DNA of 64,000 nt, taken from contig NZ_CP077290.1 of NCBI RefSeq assembly GCF_019047785.1, positions 2,480,001 to 2,544,000 on the forward strand. Direction: 5' to 3'. The translations under genes were made by a program, and so were the position numbers. The notes beneath the pieces were generated by a model that did not search any database, was not told the DNA's origin, and was given only the letters and a program-made list of their open reading frames with translations. This stretch comes from Enterobacter cancerogenus (lineage in GTDB: Bacteria > Pseudomonadota > Gammaproteobacteria > Enterobacterales > Enterobacteriaceae). Shown in pieces: positions 10,663-20,314 of this stretch (positions within the stretch are counted from its first letter, which is position 1; each line of letters begins with the position of its first letter).

Positions 10663-11487
10663 TTACATGTGCGAGGCGATTAAGCGCTGGTTATCCTGAA
10701 ACATGGCGAACAGGTAGTTGTTATAACGCTGTCCCTGAGTCGAATACCCTTTCAGCTTGTGGATCATCGTGCTGGCCGTCACTTCCTGATCCGCTTTACG
10801 CAACTGGGCGCGTGACTTACGGAACGACGAGTAGGCCGGATGCGTATTCAGGTTCACCACGTAGGCGTTTACTGAATCTTTAACCGATGCAAACTGCGAA
10901 TAACCTTTCACTTTGCCCGGCGCGTTAGTACAACGACCTTTTGCGCATTTCATGCCAAAGAGGTTGTTATTGTTACGCGCCAGCTTCGAGGTTCCCCAGC
11001 CGCTTTCGGCTGCGGCCATGGTGGCGACCATGCTGCCTGGAATAATGTCCACACGCTCTAACAGCGAGTTCCACGGCACGCGACGCGTGTTACCGTTCCA
11101 CTTCACCTTGTAGCGTTTCGCAATGTCTTTAAGACGCGTGCGCTCAGACGGCGACCAGCGGCTCTCGTACTGTTTCGAGATCAGCCAGTTACGATCTGCG
11201 GTAATCGCAGCATTTTGACTTTTGATGTAAGGCATTACTGTCCGGAGAAACGCTTTTTTTCGTGGTGTCCCGGAAGGGTATTTTCGCAAATCAGGAAGTG
11301 AACTACTCTTTGCACTATTGCGAGAATACTCTTGTTTACTGCTAACCTTACTGCTTGTCGTCTTTATTACGTGGGCTTTCTTACTCGTTGTATCCGTGTG
11401 CGTCTTCGCAAGCACCTCACCCGAAAATGCCATGGTGAGTAACATGAGTATCGCGGCCCCATATCGTCGAATGGGAGTCGATATCAT
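10663..11487 (-). CDS. bax: Bax, glucosaminidase-domain protein
   Basis: A 274-residue envelope protein matching E. coli Bax. Residues 1-27 form a signal peptide ending in GEVLA. A basic, Ser/Lys-rich linker follows, and then a C-terminal mannosyl-glycoprotein endo-beta-N-acetylglucosaminidase (GH73-like) domain with the MAAAESGWGTSKLA motif that supplies the catalytic Glu in this family, plus NNLFGMKC and YNNYLFAM. It is predicted to cut peptidoglycan glycans in the periplasm; its physiological role is not established. Convergent with xylR and divergent from malS. Confidence 0.93.
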   Translation of the reverse strand: MISTPIRRYGAAILMLLTMAFSGEVLAKTHTDTTSKKAHVIKTTSSKVSSKQEYSRNSAKSSSLPDLRKYPSGTPRKKAFLRTVMPYIKSQNAAITADRNWLISKQYESRWSPSERTRLKDIAKRYKVKWNGNTRRVPWNSLLERVDIIPGSMVATMAAAESGWGTSKLARNNNNLFGMKCAKGRCTNAPGKVKGYSQFASVKDSVNAYVVNLNTHPAYSSFRKSRAQLRKADQEVTASTMIHKLKGYSTQGQRYNNYLFAMFQDNQRLIASHM

Positions 11488-11800
11488 TAGGTCTCCTGGT
11501 CGGATTTCATCATTCCAACACCTTATTTTTTTCTCGAATTTGAGAGCGGAATCTCAAATCATAGCAAAAATAGACTTCAAGAGCACGTATAGAAATAGTC
11601 CAAATCCGAAACCATGTCATCTGAAACGTGTTCACGAAATCATCAATTCTGAAAAAATGTGCGCGATATCGCAGATAACCGCCTAATTTTGCGCGGGATC
11701 ACTCATCCTTTCGCATCCTCCTGGCAGAACGTGCGCGGGGAGGAGTTGCTCCCGTCTTCCCGATGGCACACTGGTTAAAAAAGCCGCGAAGGAATTTGGA
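11488..11800. promoter_or_regulatory. bax / malS intergenic region
   Basis: 313 bp between divergent genes. The right half carries MalT boxes for malS (separate entry). The left 200 bp, AT-rich, should hold the bax promoter. I see no small gene or RNA structure there. Confidence 0.6.
11703..11745. promoter_or_regulatory. MalT box cluster upstream of malS
   Basis: GGGGAGGAG at 11737-11745 on the plus strand matches the core of the MalT box. Two more cores lie on the minus strand, GGATGA (complement of 11703-11708) and GGAGGA (complement of 11716-11721). MalT with maltotriose and ATP activates malS in E. coli. The group lies 55-100 bp ahead of the malS ATG. Confidence 0.7.
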
Positions 11801-13828
11801 ATGAAACGCACCGCACTCGCTTTTCTGCTTTTACCGGCACTGGCGCAGGCAGACTGGTCATCACCGGGCTTTGCCGCGTTTAAGGCTGAAGGCACCGGCG
11901 TTTTTACCAGCCAGGCAACGCTGACGAAGGGTACCCGCCCACTGACGCTCAGTTTTGACAACGCGTGCTGGCAGCCGACCGATGCGATAAAACTCAACGA
12001 GATGCTGTCGCTCAAACCTTGCGAAGGCACGCCGCCGCAGTGGCGTCTGTTTCGCGACGGCAGCTACCAGATGCGGATTGATACCCGCTCAGGCACGCCG
12101 ACGCTGATGTTGACGGTACAACGCGAGGCGGAAAAAACCGTCGCGAACGTTATCCGCCAGTGTCCAGCGTGGGACGGCAAACCGCTTACGCTCGACGTCA
12201 GCCACACCTTCCCGGAAGGCTCGGTGGTGCGTGATTTTTACAGCAAGCAGACGGCGACGGTGCAAAACGGCAAAATCACCCTCCAGCCCGCGGCGAACAG
12301 CAACGGCCTGCTGCTGCTTGAGCGCGCCGAAACCGATAAACCCGCGCCGTTTAGCTGGCAAAACGCCACCGTCTATTTCGTGCTGACGGACCGCTTCGTC
12401 AATGGCGATCCTACCAATGACAACAGCTATGGCCGCCATAAAGACGGCATGCAGGAAATTGGAACCTTCCACGGAGGCGATCTCAAAGGGCTTGCCGGTA
12501 AACTCGACTACCTGCAGCAGCTCGGCGTCAATGCGCTGTGGATTAGCTCCCCGCTGGAGCAGATCCACGGTTGGGTGGGCGGTGGAACCAAAGGTGATTT
12601 CCCCCATTACGCCTATCACGGCTATTACACCCAGGACTGGACCACCCTCGATGCCAACATGGGCAACGAAGATGATTTGCGCCATCTGGTCGATGAAGCG
12701 CACAAGCGCGGCATCCGTATTCTGTTCGACATCGTGATGAACCACGCGGGCTACGCCACGCTGGCAGACATGCAGGCGTTTCAGTTTGGCGCGTTATACC
12801 TGCAGGGTGATGAGCTGAAGAAAACCCTGGGCGAGCGCTGGACGGACTGGAAACCAGGGGCCGGACAAAGCTGGCACAGCTTTAACGATTACATTAATTT
12901 CAGCGATAAAGCCGCGTGGGAAGCATGGTGGGGTAAAAAATGGATCCGCACCGACATCGGCGATTATGACAACCCTGGCTTTGACGATTTAACGATGTCG
13001 CTGGCCTTTTTACCGGATCTGAAAACGGAATCGACCGAGGCTTCCGGCCTGCCGAACTTTTATCAGCACAAGCCTGATACGAACGCGAAAGCCATTCCGG
13101 GCTTCACCCCGCGTGACTACCTGACGCACTGGCTTAGCCAGTGGGTGCGTGATTACGGCATTGACGGTTTTCGGGTCGATACCGCGAAGCACGTTGAGCT
13201 TGACGCGTGGCAACAGCTAAAAGACCAGGCAGGCCAGGCCCTGGCGGCGTGGAAAGCCGCTAACCCGGATAAAAAAGTCGATAACGCCCCGTTCTGGATG
13301 ACGGGAGAGTCCTGGGGCCACGGCGTTATGCAGAGCGATTACTACCGCCACGGTTTCGATGCGATGATCAACTTTGATTATCAGGAGCAGGCGGCGAAGG
13401 CGGTGGACTGCCTGGCCGACATCGACCTGATCTGGCAGCAGATGGCCGAAAAACTGCAGAGCTTTAACGTCCTGAGCTATCTCTCGTCGCATGATACGCG
13501 GCTTTTCCGCGAAGGGGGCCAGCGTGCGGCAGAGCTGCTCCTGCTCGCACCGGGGAGTGTGCAGATCTATTACGGCGATGAATCAGAGCGGCCATTTGGT
13601 CCCACCGGCTCCGACCCGCTGCAGGGAACGCGATCGGACATGAACTGGCAGGACGTCACGGGTAAAAATGCCGCCACCGTCGCTCACTGGCAGATTTTAG
13701 GCCAGTTCCGCGCCCGCCATCCGGCAATAGGCGAAGGCGTACAAAAAACGCTGTCGCTTAAGGAGGGATACGGCTTTGTGCGCGAGCACAACGGCGATAA
13801 AGCGATGGTGGTGTGGGCAGGAAATTAA
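11801..13828 (+). CDS. malS: Periplasmic alpha-amylase MalS
   Basis: Endo-acting alpha-1,4-glucan hydrolase (GH13) that shortens maltodextrins in the periplasm for the maltose system. It has 675 residues against 676 in E. coli. Residues 1-17 form a signal peptide (ending ALAQA). A family-specific N-terminal domain of about 180 residues precedes the TIM barrel. GH13 regions are visible: DIVMNHAG, GFRVDTAKH (nucleophile Asp), MTGESWGHG (acid/base Glu) and LSSHDTRLF (transition-state Asp). Start has GGAATTTGGA upstream. Regulated by MalT by analogy. Confidence 0.96.
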   Translation: MKRTALAFLLLPALAQADWSSPGFAAFKAEGTGVFTSQATLTKGTRPLTLSFDNACWQPTDAIKLNEMLSLKPCEGTPPQWRLFRDGSYQMRIDTRSGTPTLMLTVQREAEKTVANVIRQCPAWDGKPLTLDVSHTFPEGSVVRDFYSKQTATVQNGKITLQPAANSNGLLLLERAETDKPAPFSWQNATVYFVLTDRFVNGDPTNDNSYGRHKDGMQEIGTFHGGDLKGLAGKLDYLQQLGVNALWISSPLEQIHGWVGGGTKGDFPHYAYHGYYTQDWTTLDANMGNEDDLRHLVDEAHKRGIRILFDIVMNHAGYATLADMQAFQFGALYLQGDELKKTLGERWTDWKPGAGQSWHSFNDYINFSDKAAWEAWWGKKWIRTDIGDYDNPGFDDLTMSLAFLPDLKTESTEASGLPNFYQHKPDTNAKAIPGFTPRDYLTHWLSQWVRDYGIDGFRVDTAKHVELDAWQQLKDQAGQALAAWKAANPDKKVDNAPFWMTGESWGHGVMQSDYYRHGFDAMINFDYQEQAAKAVDCLADIDLIWQQMAEKLQSFNVLSYLSSHDTRLFREGGQRAAELLLLAPGSVQIYYGDESERPFGPTGSDPLQGTRSDMNWQDVTGKNAATVAHWQILGQFRARHPAIGEGVQKTLSLKEGYGFVREHNGDKAMVVWAGN

Positions 13829-13840
13829 GCGCTACGTCCC

Positions 13841-13885
13841 CCTCACCCTAATCCTCGCCCCTTTGGGCAGAGGACCGGGGTGAGG
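13841..13885. repeat. Family B palindrome after malS (possible terminator)
   Basis: CCTCACCC (13841-13848) pairs with GGGTGAGG (13878-13885). An inner CCTCGCCC/GGGCAGAGG imperfect stem with a CTTT loop sits inside. Same family as the elements at 39215-39275 and 41468-41556. Confidence 0.75.
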
Positions 13886-14032
13886 AGAGAAAAAAGCATC
13901 AGAACAATACACTGAATAAATCAAAACCCACCATATAAAACATCAACACTGCCCTCTCCTCCCGATTTGCACCTGTCCGATGCTAGCGTTATGGTTACCC
14001 ACTTTCATAATAAGCCAGACAGAACACCTGCT

Positions 14033-15289
14033 ATGACGTTTTCACTTTTCGGCGACAAATTTACCCGCCATTCAGGCATTACCCGCCTGATGGAAGATCT
14101 CAATGACGGACTGCGCACCCCGGGCGCAATCATGCTTGGCGGCGGAAACCCGGCGCAGATCCCAGAGATGAATACCTATTTCCAGACGCTGCTGGCGCAG
14201 ATGCTGGAAAGCGGCAAAGCTACCGACGCGCTGTGCAATTACGATGGCCCCCAGGGCAAAACCGAACTGCTGAAGCTCCTCGCCAACATGCTGCGTGACG
14301 AGCTCGGATGGGATATCGAACCGCAGAATATTGCACTGACAAACGGCAGCCAGAGCGCATTTTTCTACTTGTTTAACCTGTTCGCAGGACGTCGCGCCGA
14401 CGGCACCACCAAAAAAGTGCTGTTCCCGCTGGCACCGGAGTACATTGGCTACGCCGATTCCGGCCTCGAAGAAGACCTGTTTGTCTCTGCACGCCCGAAC
14501 ATTGAGCTGCTGCCGGAAGGCCAGTTCAAATATCACGTCGATTTCGAGCACCTGCACATCGGTGAAGAGACGGGCATGATCTGCGTTTCGCGGCCAACCA
14601 ACCCGACCGGCAACGTCATCACCGACGATGAGCTGATGAAGCTGGATGCGCTCGCCAATCAGCACAACATCCCTTTGGTTATCGATAACGCCTACGGCGT
14701 GCCGTTCCCGGGCATTATTTTCAGCGAAGCACGCCCGCTGTGGAACCCGAACATCGTTCTGTGCATGAGCCTCTCCAAGCTCGGCCTGCCGGGCAGCCGC
14801 TGCGGCATCATTATTGCCAATGAAAAAATCATCACCGCCATTACCAACATGAACGGCATTATCAGCCTCTCTCCCGGCGGTATAGGCCCGGCCATGATGT
14901 GCGAGATGATTAAAAATAACGACCTGCTGCGCCTGTCCAATGAGGTGATCAAGCCGTTCTATTACCAGCGCGTTCAGGAGACAATCGCGATCATTCGCCG
15001 CTATTTGCCGGAAGAACGCTGCCTGATCCACAAACCTGAAGGTGCCATTTTCCTGTGGCTGTGGTTTAAAGACCTGCCGATCACCACCGAACTGCTCTAC
15101 CAGCGCCTGAAAAAACGCGGCGTGCTGATGGTGCCGGGCAATTACTTCTTCCCCGGGCTGGATAAGCCGTGGCCGCACACGCATCAATGCATGCGCATGA
15201 ACTACGTGCCGGATCCGGAAAAAATCGAAGCGGGCGTGAAAATTCTCGCCGAAGAGATTGAGAACGCCTGGCGCGAAGGCGGCCAGTAG
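14033..15289 (+). CDS. avtA: Valine--pyruvate aminotransferase
   Basis: PLP-dependent class I/II transaminase (transaminase C) making L-valine from 2-oxoisovalerate with alanine as donor, in the cytosol. The ATG at 14033 gives 418 residues beginning MTFSLFGDKFTRHSGI, matching E. coli AvtA (417). An upstream in-frame ATG adds 22 unconserved residues. The PLP-binding lysine lies in MSLSKLGLPGSRCG, and the PTNPTGNV and DNAYGVPFPG segments are conserved. It ends at a strong hairpin convergent with yiaJ. Confidence 0.96.
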   Translation: MTFSLFGDKFTRHSGITRLMEDLNDGLRTPGAIMLGGGNPAQIPEMNTYFQTLLAQMLESGKATDALCNYDGPQGKTELLKLLANMLRDELGWDIEPQNIALTNGSQSAFFYLFNLFAGRRADGTTKKVLFPLAPEYIGYADSGLEEDLFVSARPNIELLPEGQFKYHVDFEHLHIGEETGMICVSRPTNPTGNVITDDELMKLDALANQHNIPLVIDNAYGVPFPGIIFSEARPLWNPNIVLCMSLSKLGLPGSRCGIIIANEKIITAITNMNGIISLSPGGIGPAMMCEMIKNNDLLRLSNEVIKPFYYQRVQETIAIIRRYLPEERCLIHKPEGAIFLWLWFKDLPITTELLYQRLKKRGVLMVPGNYFFPGLDKPWPHTHQCMRMNYVPDPEKIEAGVKILAEEIENAWREGGQ

Positions 15290-15296
15290 CATCTTT

Positions 15297-15338
15297 CGCC
15301 AGATTTCGCTGCCGTTCAGCGCGAAATCTGGCGTTTTT
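15297..15338. terminator. Terminator after avtA (toward yiaJ)
   Basis: A 13-bp perfect stem, CGCCAGATTTCGC (15297-15309) with GCGAAATCTGGCG (15321-15333), is followed by five T. Strong rho-independent terminator for avtA. Confidence 0.92.
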
Positions 15339-15386
15339 GAAGCGGTTCAGCGCTCGGGCATGGTTCCCACCAGCCCGATTCGTCTG

Positions 15387-16205
15387 TTATCCCTCGCGTA
15401 CCGTAAACCCAAGCTCTTTTGAGATAGCGTCTGCGGTTTCACGCAACGGGGTAAGCAAGTTCTTTTCGCCCACCTGCTTCATACGCGATGTCGACAGCGA
15501 AATGGAGATGGCATACGGCACGCGGCCATGAATATCAAAGACCGGCACGGCGATACAGGATACCCCCAGTTCATTCTCTTCTTTATCCCGCGCCATGCTG
15601 TGCTCACGGATCTCTGCCAGTTCGCCGTACATCGCGTCCAGTTCAGTGATGGTGTTACGCGTCAGCGGCTGGATCTGGTCCTGATGGCTTTCCCAGTAGC
15701 TTGCAACATAATCCTGATGGCCAAATGCCATATAAATCTTGCCCATTGCCGAGCAGTAGAGCGGCATATGCTGGCCGATATAGGCGCGGGTGCGCAGCAT
15801 TCCGGTTGTCGGCTCAAGCTTATAAATCAGGATCGCATGGTCATCTTCACGGCTGGAGAAGTTCACCGTCTCGCCGGTCGCGATGTTCAGCGCCTCAAGA
15901 TGCGGTGCCGCCACATGAATGATGTTCAGGGATGACAACGCCTTTTGCCCGACGGCAATAAATTTGGTGGTCAAACGATAGCTGCCCGCCGCAGGAGCTG
16001 GCGTGACATACCCGCAGGACTGCAACCCCTGCAATAGCCGGTGAACCGTACTCTTATTCAGCCCGGCAAGCTCGGAGAGATGGGCAAGAGGACACCCGTT
16101 CGGATAGTTGCTGAGGATCTCAATCAGCATCAGGCCGCGAAACAAGCTCTGGCTACCTGCTGGCCTCTCTTTTTCTTGCGTCATTTCGCTCTCTTTCATG
16201 CTCAT
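15387..16205 (-). CDS. yiaJ: IclR-family regulator YiaJ (PlaR)
   Basis: Repressor of the adjacent yiaK-sgbE operon in E. coli. It has 272 residues with an N-terminal winged helix-turn-helix (LAHLSELAGLNKSTVHRLLQGLQSCGYV) and a C-terminal GAF-like IclR effector domain (ILIYKLEPTTGMLRTRAYIGQHMPLYCSAMGKI...). AGGAG sits 7 nt before the chosen ATG. It is transcribed divergently from yiaK across 226 bp that contain a CRP-like site and several palindromes. Confidence 0.95.
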   Translation of the reverse strand: MSMKESEMTQEKERPAGSQSLFRGLMLIEILSNYPNGCPLAHLSELAGLNKSTVHRLLQGLQSCGYVTPAPAAGSYRLTTKFIAVGQKALSSLNIIHVAAPHLEALNIATGETVNFSSREDDHAILIYKLEPTTGMLRTRAYIGQHMPLYCSAMGKIYMAFGHQDYVASYWESHQDQIQPLTRNTITELDAMYGELAEIREHSMARDKEENELGVSCIAVPVFDIHGRVPYAISISLSTSRMKQVGEKNLLTPLRETADAISKELGFTVREG

Positions 16206-16247
16206 TGATTAGCTCCTTTCTTCTCGCGCTCCGATGGTAGCGCAAAG

Positions 16248-16263
16248 TGTGGCTCAGTTCACG
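16248..16263. promoter_or_regulatory. CRP-like site upstream of yiaK
   Basis: TGTGG-CTCAGT-TCACG matches 8 of 10 conserved CRP positions and is itself symmetric. It lies far upstream of yiaK, as reported for the E. coli operon, where CRP works at a distance with IHF. Unproven here. Confidence 0.55.
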
Positions 16264-16300
16264 ATCTCAACAGAAAAAACACAACCAGTTGATTTTAATC

Positions 16301-16380
16301 GATTTTGAAAATCATAAATGTCGTTGATCTGACAAAAATTGATCGTTATATTTGAAATCAGATTTCGCATAGTGAAATTT
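16301..16380. promoter_or_regulatory. Candidate YiaJ operators in yiaJ-yiaK region
   Basis: Palindromes typical in size for IclR-family operators: GATTTTGAAAATC (16301-16313, perfect around a central base), GAAATC/GATTTC (16354-16366), and AGATTTCGCATAGTGAAATTT (16360-16380, imperfect). They lie 50-130 bp ahead of yiaK. Assignment to YiaJ is inference from position and symmetry. Confidence 0.4.
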
Positions 16381-16431
16381 AGAGATAAAAAAGCACTCAC
16401 ACTTGCCCCTTAAAAGCACAGGAGAACAGGG

Positions 16432-17430
16432 ATGAAAGTGACCTTTGATGAGTTGAAAGCGGCGTTCAATCGGGTACTGATCGCGCGCGGCATACAAGCA
16501 GACACTGCAGATGCCTGCGCGGAGATGTTCGCCCGCACCACGGAATCCGGCGTCTATTCCCACGGTGTGAACCGTTTCCCGCGTTTTATTCAGCAACTTG
16601 ATGCTGGCGACATCATTCCTGACGCCCAGCCAAAACGGATCACCACGCTGGGCGCCATTGAACAGTGGGATGCGCAACGCGCCATCGGTAACCTGACGGC
16701 AAAGAAAATGATGGATCGTGCTACCGAGCTGGCGTCCGATCACGGGATAGGTCTGGTAGCACTTCGTAACGCAAACCACTGGATGCGCGGCGGCAGCTAC
16801 GGCTGGCAGGCGGCGGAGAAGGGATATATCGGCATTTGCTGGACCAACTCGATTGCCGTCATGCCCGCCTGGGGATCAAAAGCGTGCTGTATCGGCACAA
16901 ACCCACTGATCGTGGCGATCCCGTCTAACCCCATCACCATGGTGGACATGTCAATGTCGATGTTCTCTTACGGCATGCTGGAAGTGAATCGCCTGGCGGG
17001 GCGCGAGCTGCCGGTGGACGGTGGATTCGACGACGACGGCAACCTGACCCGTGAACCGGGCGTCATTGAGAAAAATCGCCGCATTCTGCCGATGGGTTAC
17101 TGGAAAGGTTCTGGCCTCTCTATCGTGCTGGATATGATCGCCACCCTGCTTTCCAACGGCTCCTCCGTGGCGGAAGTAACCCAGGACAACAGCGATGAGT
17201 ACGGCGTATCGCAAATCTTCATTGCCATCGAGGTAGATCGCCTGATCGACGGCCCAACCCGTGACGCCAAACTGCAGCGCATTATGGACTTCATCACCAC
17301 CGCCGAACGCGCCGATGAAAACGTCGCCGTCCGTCTGCCTGGGCATGAGTTTACGCGCCTGCTGGAGGAGAACCGCCGGGACGGCATCACCATCGACGAC
17401 AGCGTGTGGGCGAAAATCCAGTCTCTGTAA
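16432..17430 (+). CDS. yiaK: 2,3-diketo-L-gulonate reductase
   Basis: NAD(P)H-dependent reductase (DlgD) that converts 2,3-diketo-L-gulonate to 3-keto-L-gulonate, first step of this operon. Member of the malate/L-lactate dehydrogenase (LDH2) family, 332 residues, as in E. coli. Conserved features include catalytic His44 ([11 protein letters not shown]), the [13 protein letters not shown] segment and [18 protein letters not shown] precedes the start. First gene of yiaKLX1X2-lyxK-sgbHUE. Confidence 0.95.
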   Translation: MKVTFDELKAAFNRVLIARGIQADTADACAEMFARTTESGVYSHGVNRFPRFIQQLDAGDIIPDAQPKRITTLGAIEQWDAQRAIGNLTAKKMMDRATELASDHGIGLVALRNANHWMRGGSYGWQAAEKGYIGICWTNSIAVMPAWGSKACCIGTNPLIVAIPSNPITMVDMSMSMFSYGMLEVNRLAGRELPVDGGFDDDGNLTREPGVIEKNRRILPMGYWKGSGLSIVLDMIATLLSNGSSVAEVTQDNSDEYGVSQIFIAIEVDRLIDGPTRDAKLQRIMDFITTAERADENVAVRLPGHEFTRLLEENRRDGITIDDSVWAKIQSL

Positions 17431-17907
<477 letters not shown>

Positions 17908-17933
17908 TTTACTGATAAATACAGGAACGCGAA

Positions 17934-18860
17934 ATGACCAACACCGGTTTTATTATTGGTGCGTACCCCTGCGCACCCTCGTTTCACCAGAAAGGGGAAC
18001 AACAAGAGCAAGCCTTCTGGCGGGAACTTGCCGACACGCCTTATATACGCGGTCTGGAACAACCGTGCCTTGAAAACCTTCATCCGTTTGGCGATGAATG
18101 GTTATTCCGGCACACCCCAGGCGACTGGCGCATGGTGGTGACAGCAGTGATGGAAACCATGCGTCGCCGCGCTACCAACGGCGCATTTGGCCTGGCGTCA
18201 GCCGACGAAGACCAGCGTAAAGCCTGCGTTGAATATTACCGCCATCTACATCAGAAAATTACCGCCGTGAACGCCCGTTTTCCGGGAAAAGTAATCGCGC
18301 TGGAAATGCAGGCGGCACCGCAGGCGGGCAACGACAATGTAGGGCAAGCCACCGAGGCGTTCTCCCGTTCCATCAAGGAGATCGCGGGCTGGGACTGGCC
18401 CTGCGATCTGATACTGGAACACTGCGATTCCATGACCGGCCCCGCGCCACGTAAGGGATTCTTACCTTTAGAGCAGGTGCTTGACGTGGTGAGCACAACG
18501 AATATCAGCGTCTGCATCAACTGGGCGCGTTCTGCTATCGAAGGTCGCAACACCACCCTTCCGCTTGTGCATGTCCAGGCGGCAGTCAGGGCAGAAAAAC
18601 TGGGGGCGCTGATGTTTTCGGGTACGACCACCCGCGGGGAATACGGTGAATGGCAGGATCTGCATGCGCCGTTTTCTTCGTTCTGCACCGACAGTTTACT
18701 CAGCACCGAACATGCAAAAACACTTTTTACTGCGGCGAACGCCGCATCCCTGAAATTCTCCGGTATTAAATTACTGGAAATAAATGCTAATGCTGATGTC
18801 AGCCATCGCATCGCAATATTGCGCGACGGCATTAGCGCTCTCCATAACGCAACACAATAA
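17934..18860 (+). CDS. yiaX1: YiaX1-like protein, DUF4862 family
   Basis: A 308-residue soluble protein of unassigned function, occupying the place where E. coli has the yiaM TRAP gene. It corresponds to yiaX1 of the yiaKLX1X2PQRS operon described in Klebsiella for L-ascorbate use (from memory). No signal peptide or membrane segment. Alternating hydrophobic strands such as [21 protein letters not shown] and [13 protein letters not shown], with acidic and His residues at strand ends, suggest a TIM-barrel enzyme. That fold is inference. It lies 26 bp after yiaL. Confidence 0.75.
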   Translation: MTNTGFIIGAYPCAPSFHQKGEQQEQAFWRELADTPYIRGLEQPCLENLHPFGDEWLFRHTPGDWRMVVTAVMETMRRRATNGAFGLASADEDQRKACVEYYRHLHQKITAVNARFPGKVIALEMQAAPQAGNDNVGQATEAFSRSIKEIAGWDWPCDLILEHCDSMTGPAPRKGFLPLEQVLDVVSTTNISVCINWARSAIEGRNTTLPLVHVQAAVRAEKLGALMFSGTTTRGEYGEWQDLHAPFSSFCTDSLLSTEHAKTLFTAANAASLKFSGIKLLEINANADVSHRIAILRDGISALHNATQ

Positions 18861-18904
18861 AAATAAAAACACTTATTCCGGTTACATTCACTGAGATATT
18901 AAAT

Positions 18905-20224
18905 ATGAATATTTCTAATCATGCTCTACACGCGAACATTCCGCGCCAGCGCTGGCTAAGAATCATTCCCCCTATTCTTATCGCCTGCATCATTTCCTAT
19001 ATGGACCGCGTAAATATTGCGTTTGCTATGCCCGGTGGTATGGACGAAGAACTCGGTATTTCCGCCACGATGGCGGGCCTGGCGGGTGGCATCTTCTTTA
19101 TCGGCTATCTGTTTCTCCAGGTACCGGGCGGCAAGATTGCCGTTCACGGCAGTGGCAAGAAATTCATCGGCTGGTCGCTCGTGGCGTGGGCGGTTATTTC
19201 GGTGCTGACGGGCCTCGTCACGAACCAGTACCAGCTCCTGGTCCTGCGCTTCTTACTCGGCGTGGCGGAAGGCGGGATGCTGCCCGTGGTACTTACGATG
19301 ATCAGCAACTGGTTCCCGGATGCCGAGCGCGGTCGCGCGAATGCGATTGTGATTATGTTTGTGCCTATCGCCGGGATCATCACCGCACCGTTATCGGGCT
19401 GGATCATCACCGCGCTCGACTGGCGTTGGTTATTCATCATCGAAGGGCTGATGTCCGTGGTAGTACTGGTGCTGTGGGCCTTCACCGTTTACGACCGACC
19501 GCAGGAAGCTCGCTGGATCTCTGAAGCGGAGAAGCGCTATCTGGTGCAAACGCTGGCCGCAGAGCAGCGCGCGATTGCCGGTAAAGAGGTAAAAAACGCG
19601 TCACTGAGCGCTGTGCTTTCCGACAAAACCATGTGGCAGCTGATCGCCCTGAACTTCTTCTATCAGACCGGTATTTACGGTTACACCCTCTGGCTGCCCA
19701 CCATCCTGAAAGAGCTGACGCATACCAGCATCGGTCAGGTGGGGATGCTCGCCGTTCTGCCTTACGTCGGCGCGATTGCAGGCATGTTCCTGTTCTCATC
19801 ACTCTCGGACCGCACCGGTAAACGCAAGCTGTTCGTCTCCCTGCCGCTGATTGGTTTTGCGCTCTGCATGTTCCTCTCGGTGACCTTAAAAGAGAACATC
19901 TGGCTGGCCTATGCCGCGCTGGTGGGTTGCGGATTCTTCCTGCAATCGGCCGCAGGGGTGTTCTGGACGATTCCGGCGCGTTTGTTCAGCGCCGAGATGG
20001 CGGGCGGCGCGCGCGGCGTGATTAACGCCCTGGGCAATCTCGGTGGGTTCTGCGGCCCGTATGCAGTCGGCGTGCTGATCACCCTCTACAGCAAAGATGC
20101 CGGCGTTTACTGCCTGGCGGTATCACTGGCACTGGCCGCACTGCTGGCCCTGCTATTACCGGCAAAATGCGATGCCGGAGCAGAGCCTCATCCCTCGGTG
20201 AACCCGCATAAGCATGTGGCCTGA
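18905..20224 (+). CDS. yiaX2: YiaX2-like MFS transporter (anion:cation symporter type)
   Basis: Inner-membrane symporter of 439 residues with about 12 hydrophobic segments, typical of the ACS family that carries sugar acids (MDRVNIAFAMPGGMDEELGIS at the first segment; LRFLLGVAEGGMLPVVLTMISNWFPDAERGRAN in the middle). It replaces the yiaMNO TRAP transporter of E. coli and corresponds to YiaX2 of Klebsiella. Expected substrate is 2,3-diketo-L-gulonate, ascorbate or a related compound (inference from operon). Followed by two REP elements before lyxK. Confidence 0.85.
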   Translation: MNISNHALHANIPRQRWLRIIPPILIACIISYMDRVNIAFAMPGGMDEELGISATMAGLAGGIFFIGYLFLQVPGGKIAVHGSGKKFIGWSLVAWAVISVLTGLVTNQYQLLVLRFLLGVAEGGMLPVVLTMISNWFPDAERGRANAIVIMFVPIAGIITAPLSGWIITALDWRWLFIIEGLMSVVVLVLWAFTVYDRPQEARWISEAEKRYLVQTLAAEQRAIAGKEVKNASLSAVLSDKTMWQLIALNFFYQTGIYGYTLWLPTILKELTHTSIGQVGMLAVLPYVGAIAGMFLFSSLSDRTGKRKLFVSLPLIGFALCMFLSVTLKENIWLAYAALVGCGFFLQSAAGVFWTIPARLFSAEMAGGARGVINALGNLGGFCGPYAVGVLITLYSKDAGVYCLAVSLALAALLALLLPAKCDAGAEPHPSVNPHKHVA

Positions 20225-20230
20225 TGTCCT

Positions 20231-20299
20231 TCCCCTTCTCCCACCGGGAGAGGGGAAAAACCAAATCGTAGGCCGGGTAAGCGAAGCGCCACCCGGCAA
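20231..20299. repeat. Two REP-like palindromes between yiaX2 and lyxK
   Basis: The first is a family B stem, CCCCTTCTCCC (20232-20242) with GGGAGAGGGG (20246-20255). The second is family A with GTAG prefix, GCCGGGT (20272-20278) with ACCCGGC (20291-20297). They sit inside the yiaK-sgbE operon immediately ahead of the lyxK ribosome-binding site, so they may set a step-down in expression between transport and catabolic genes. Confidence 0.78.
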
Positions 20300-20314
20300 G
20301 CAAGGGAAGCAAAG

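Noticed and set aside
14072..15292. 406-codon minus-strand frame opposite avtA
   Set aside because: Covers almost the whole transaminase gene; no motif, low-quality composition.
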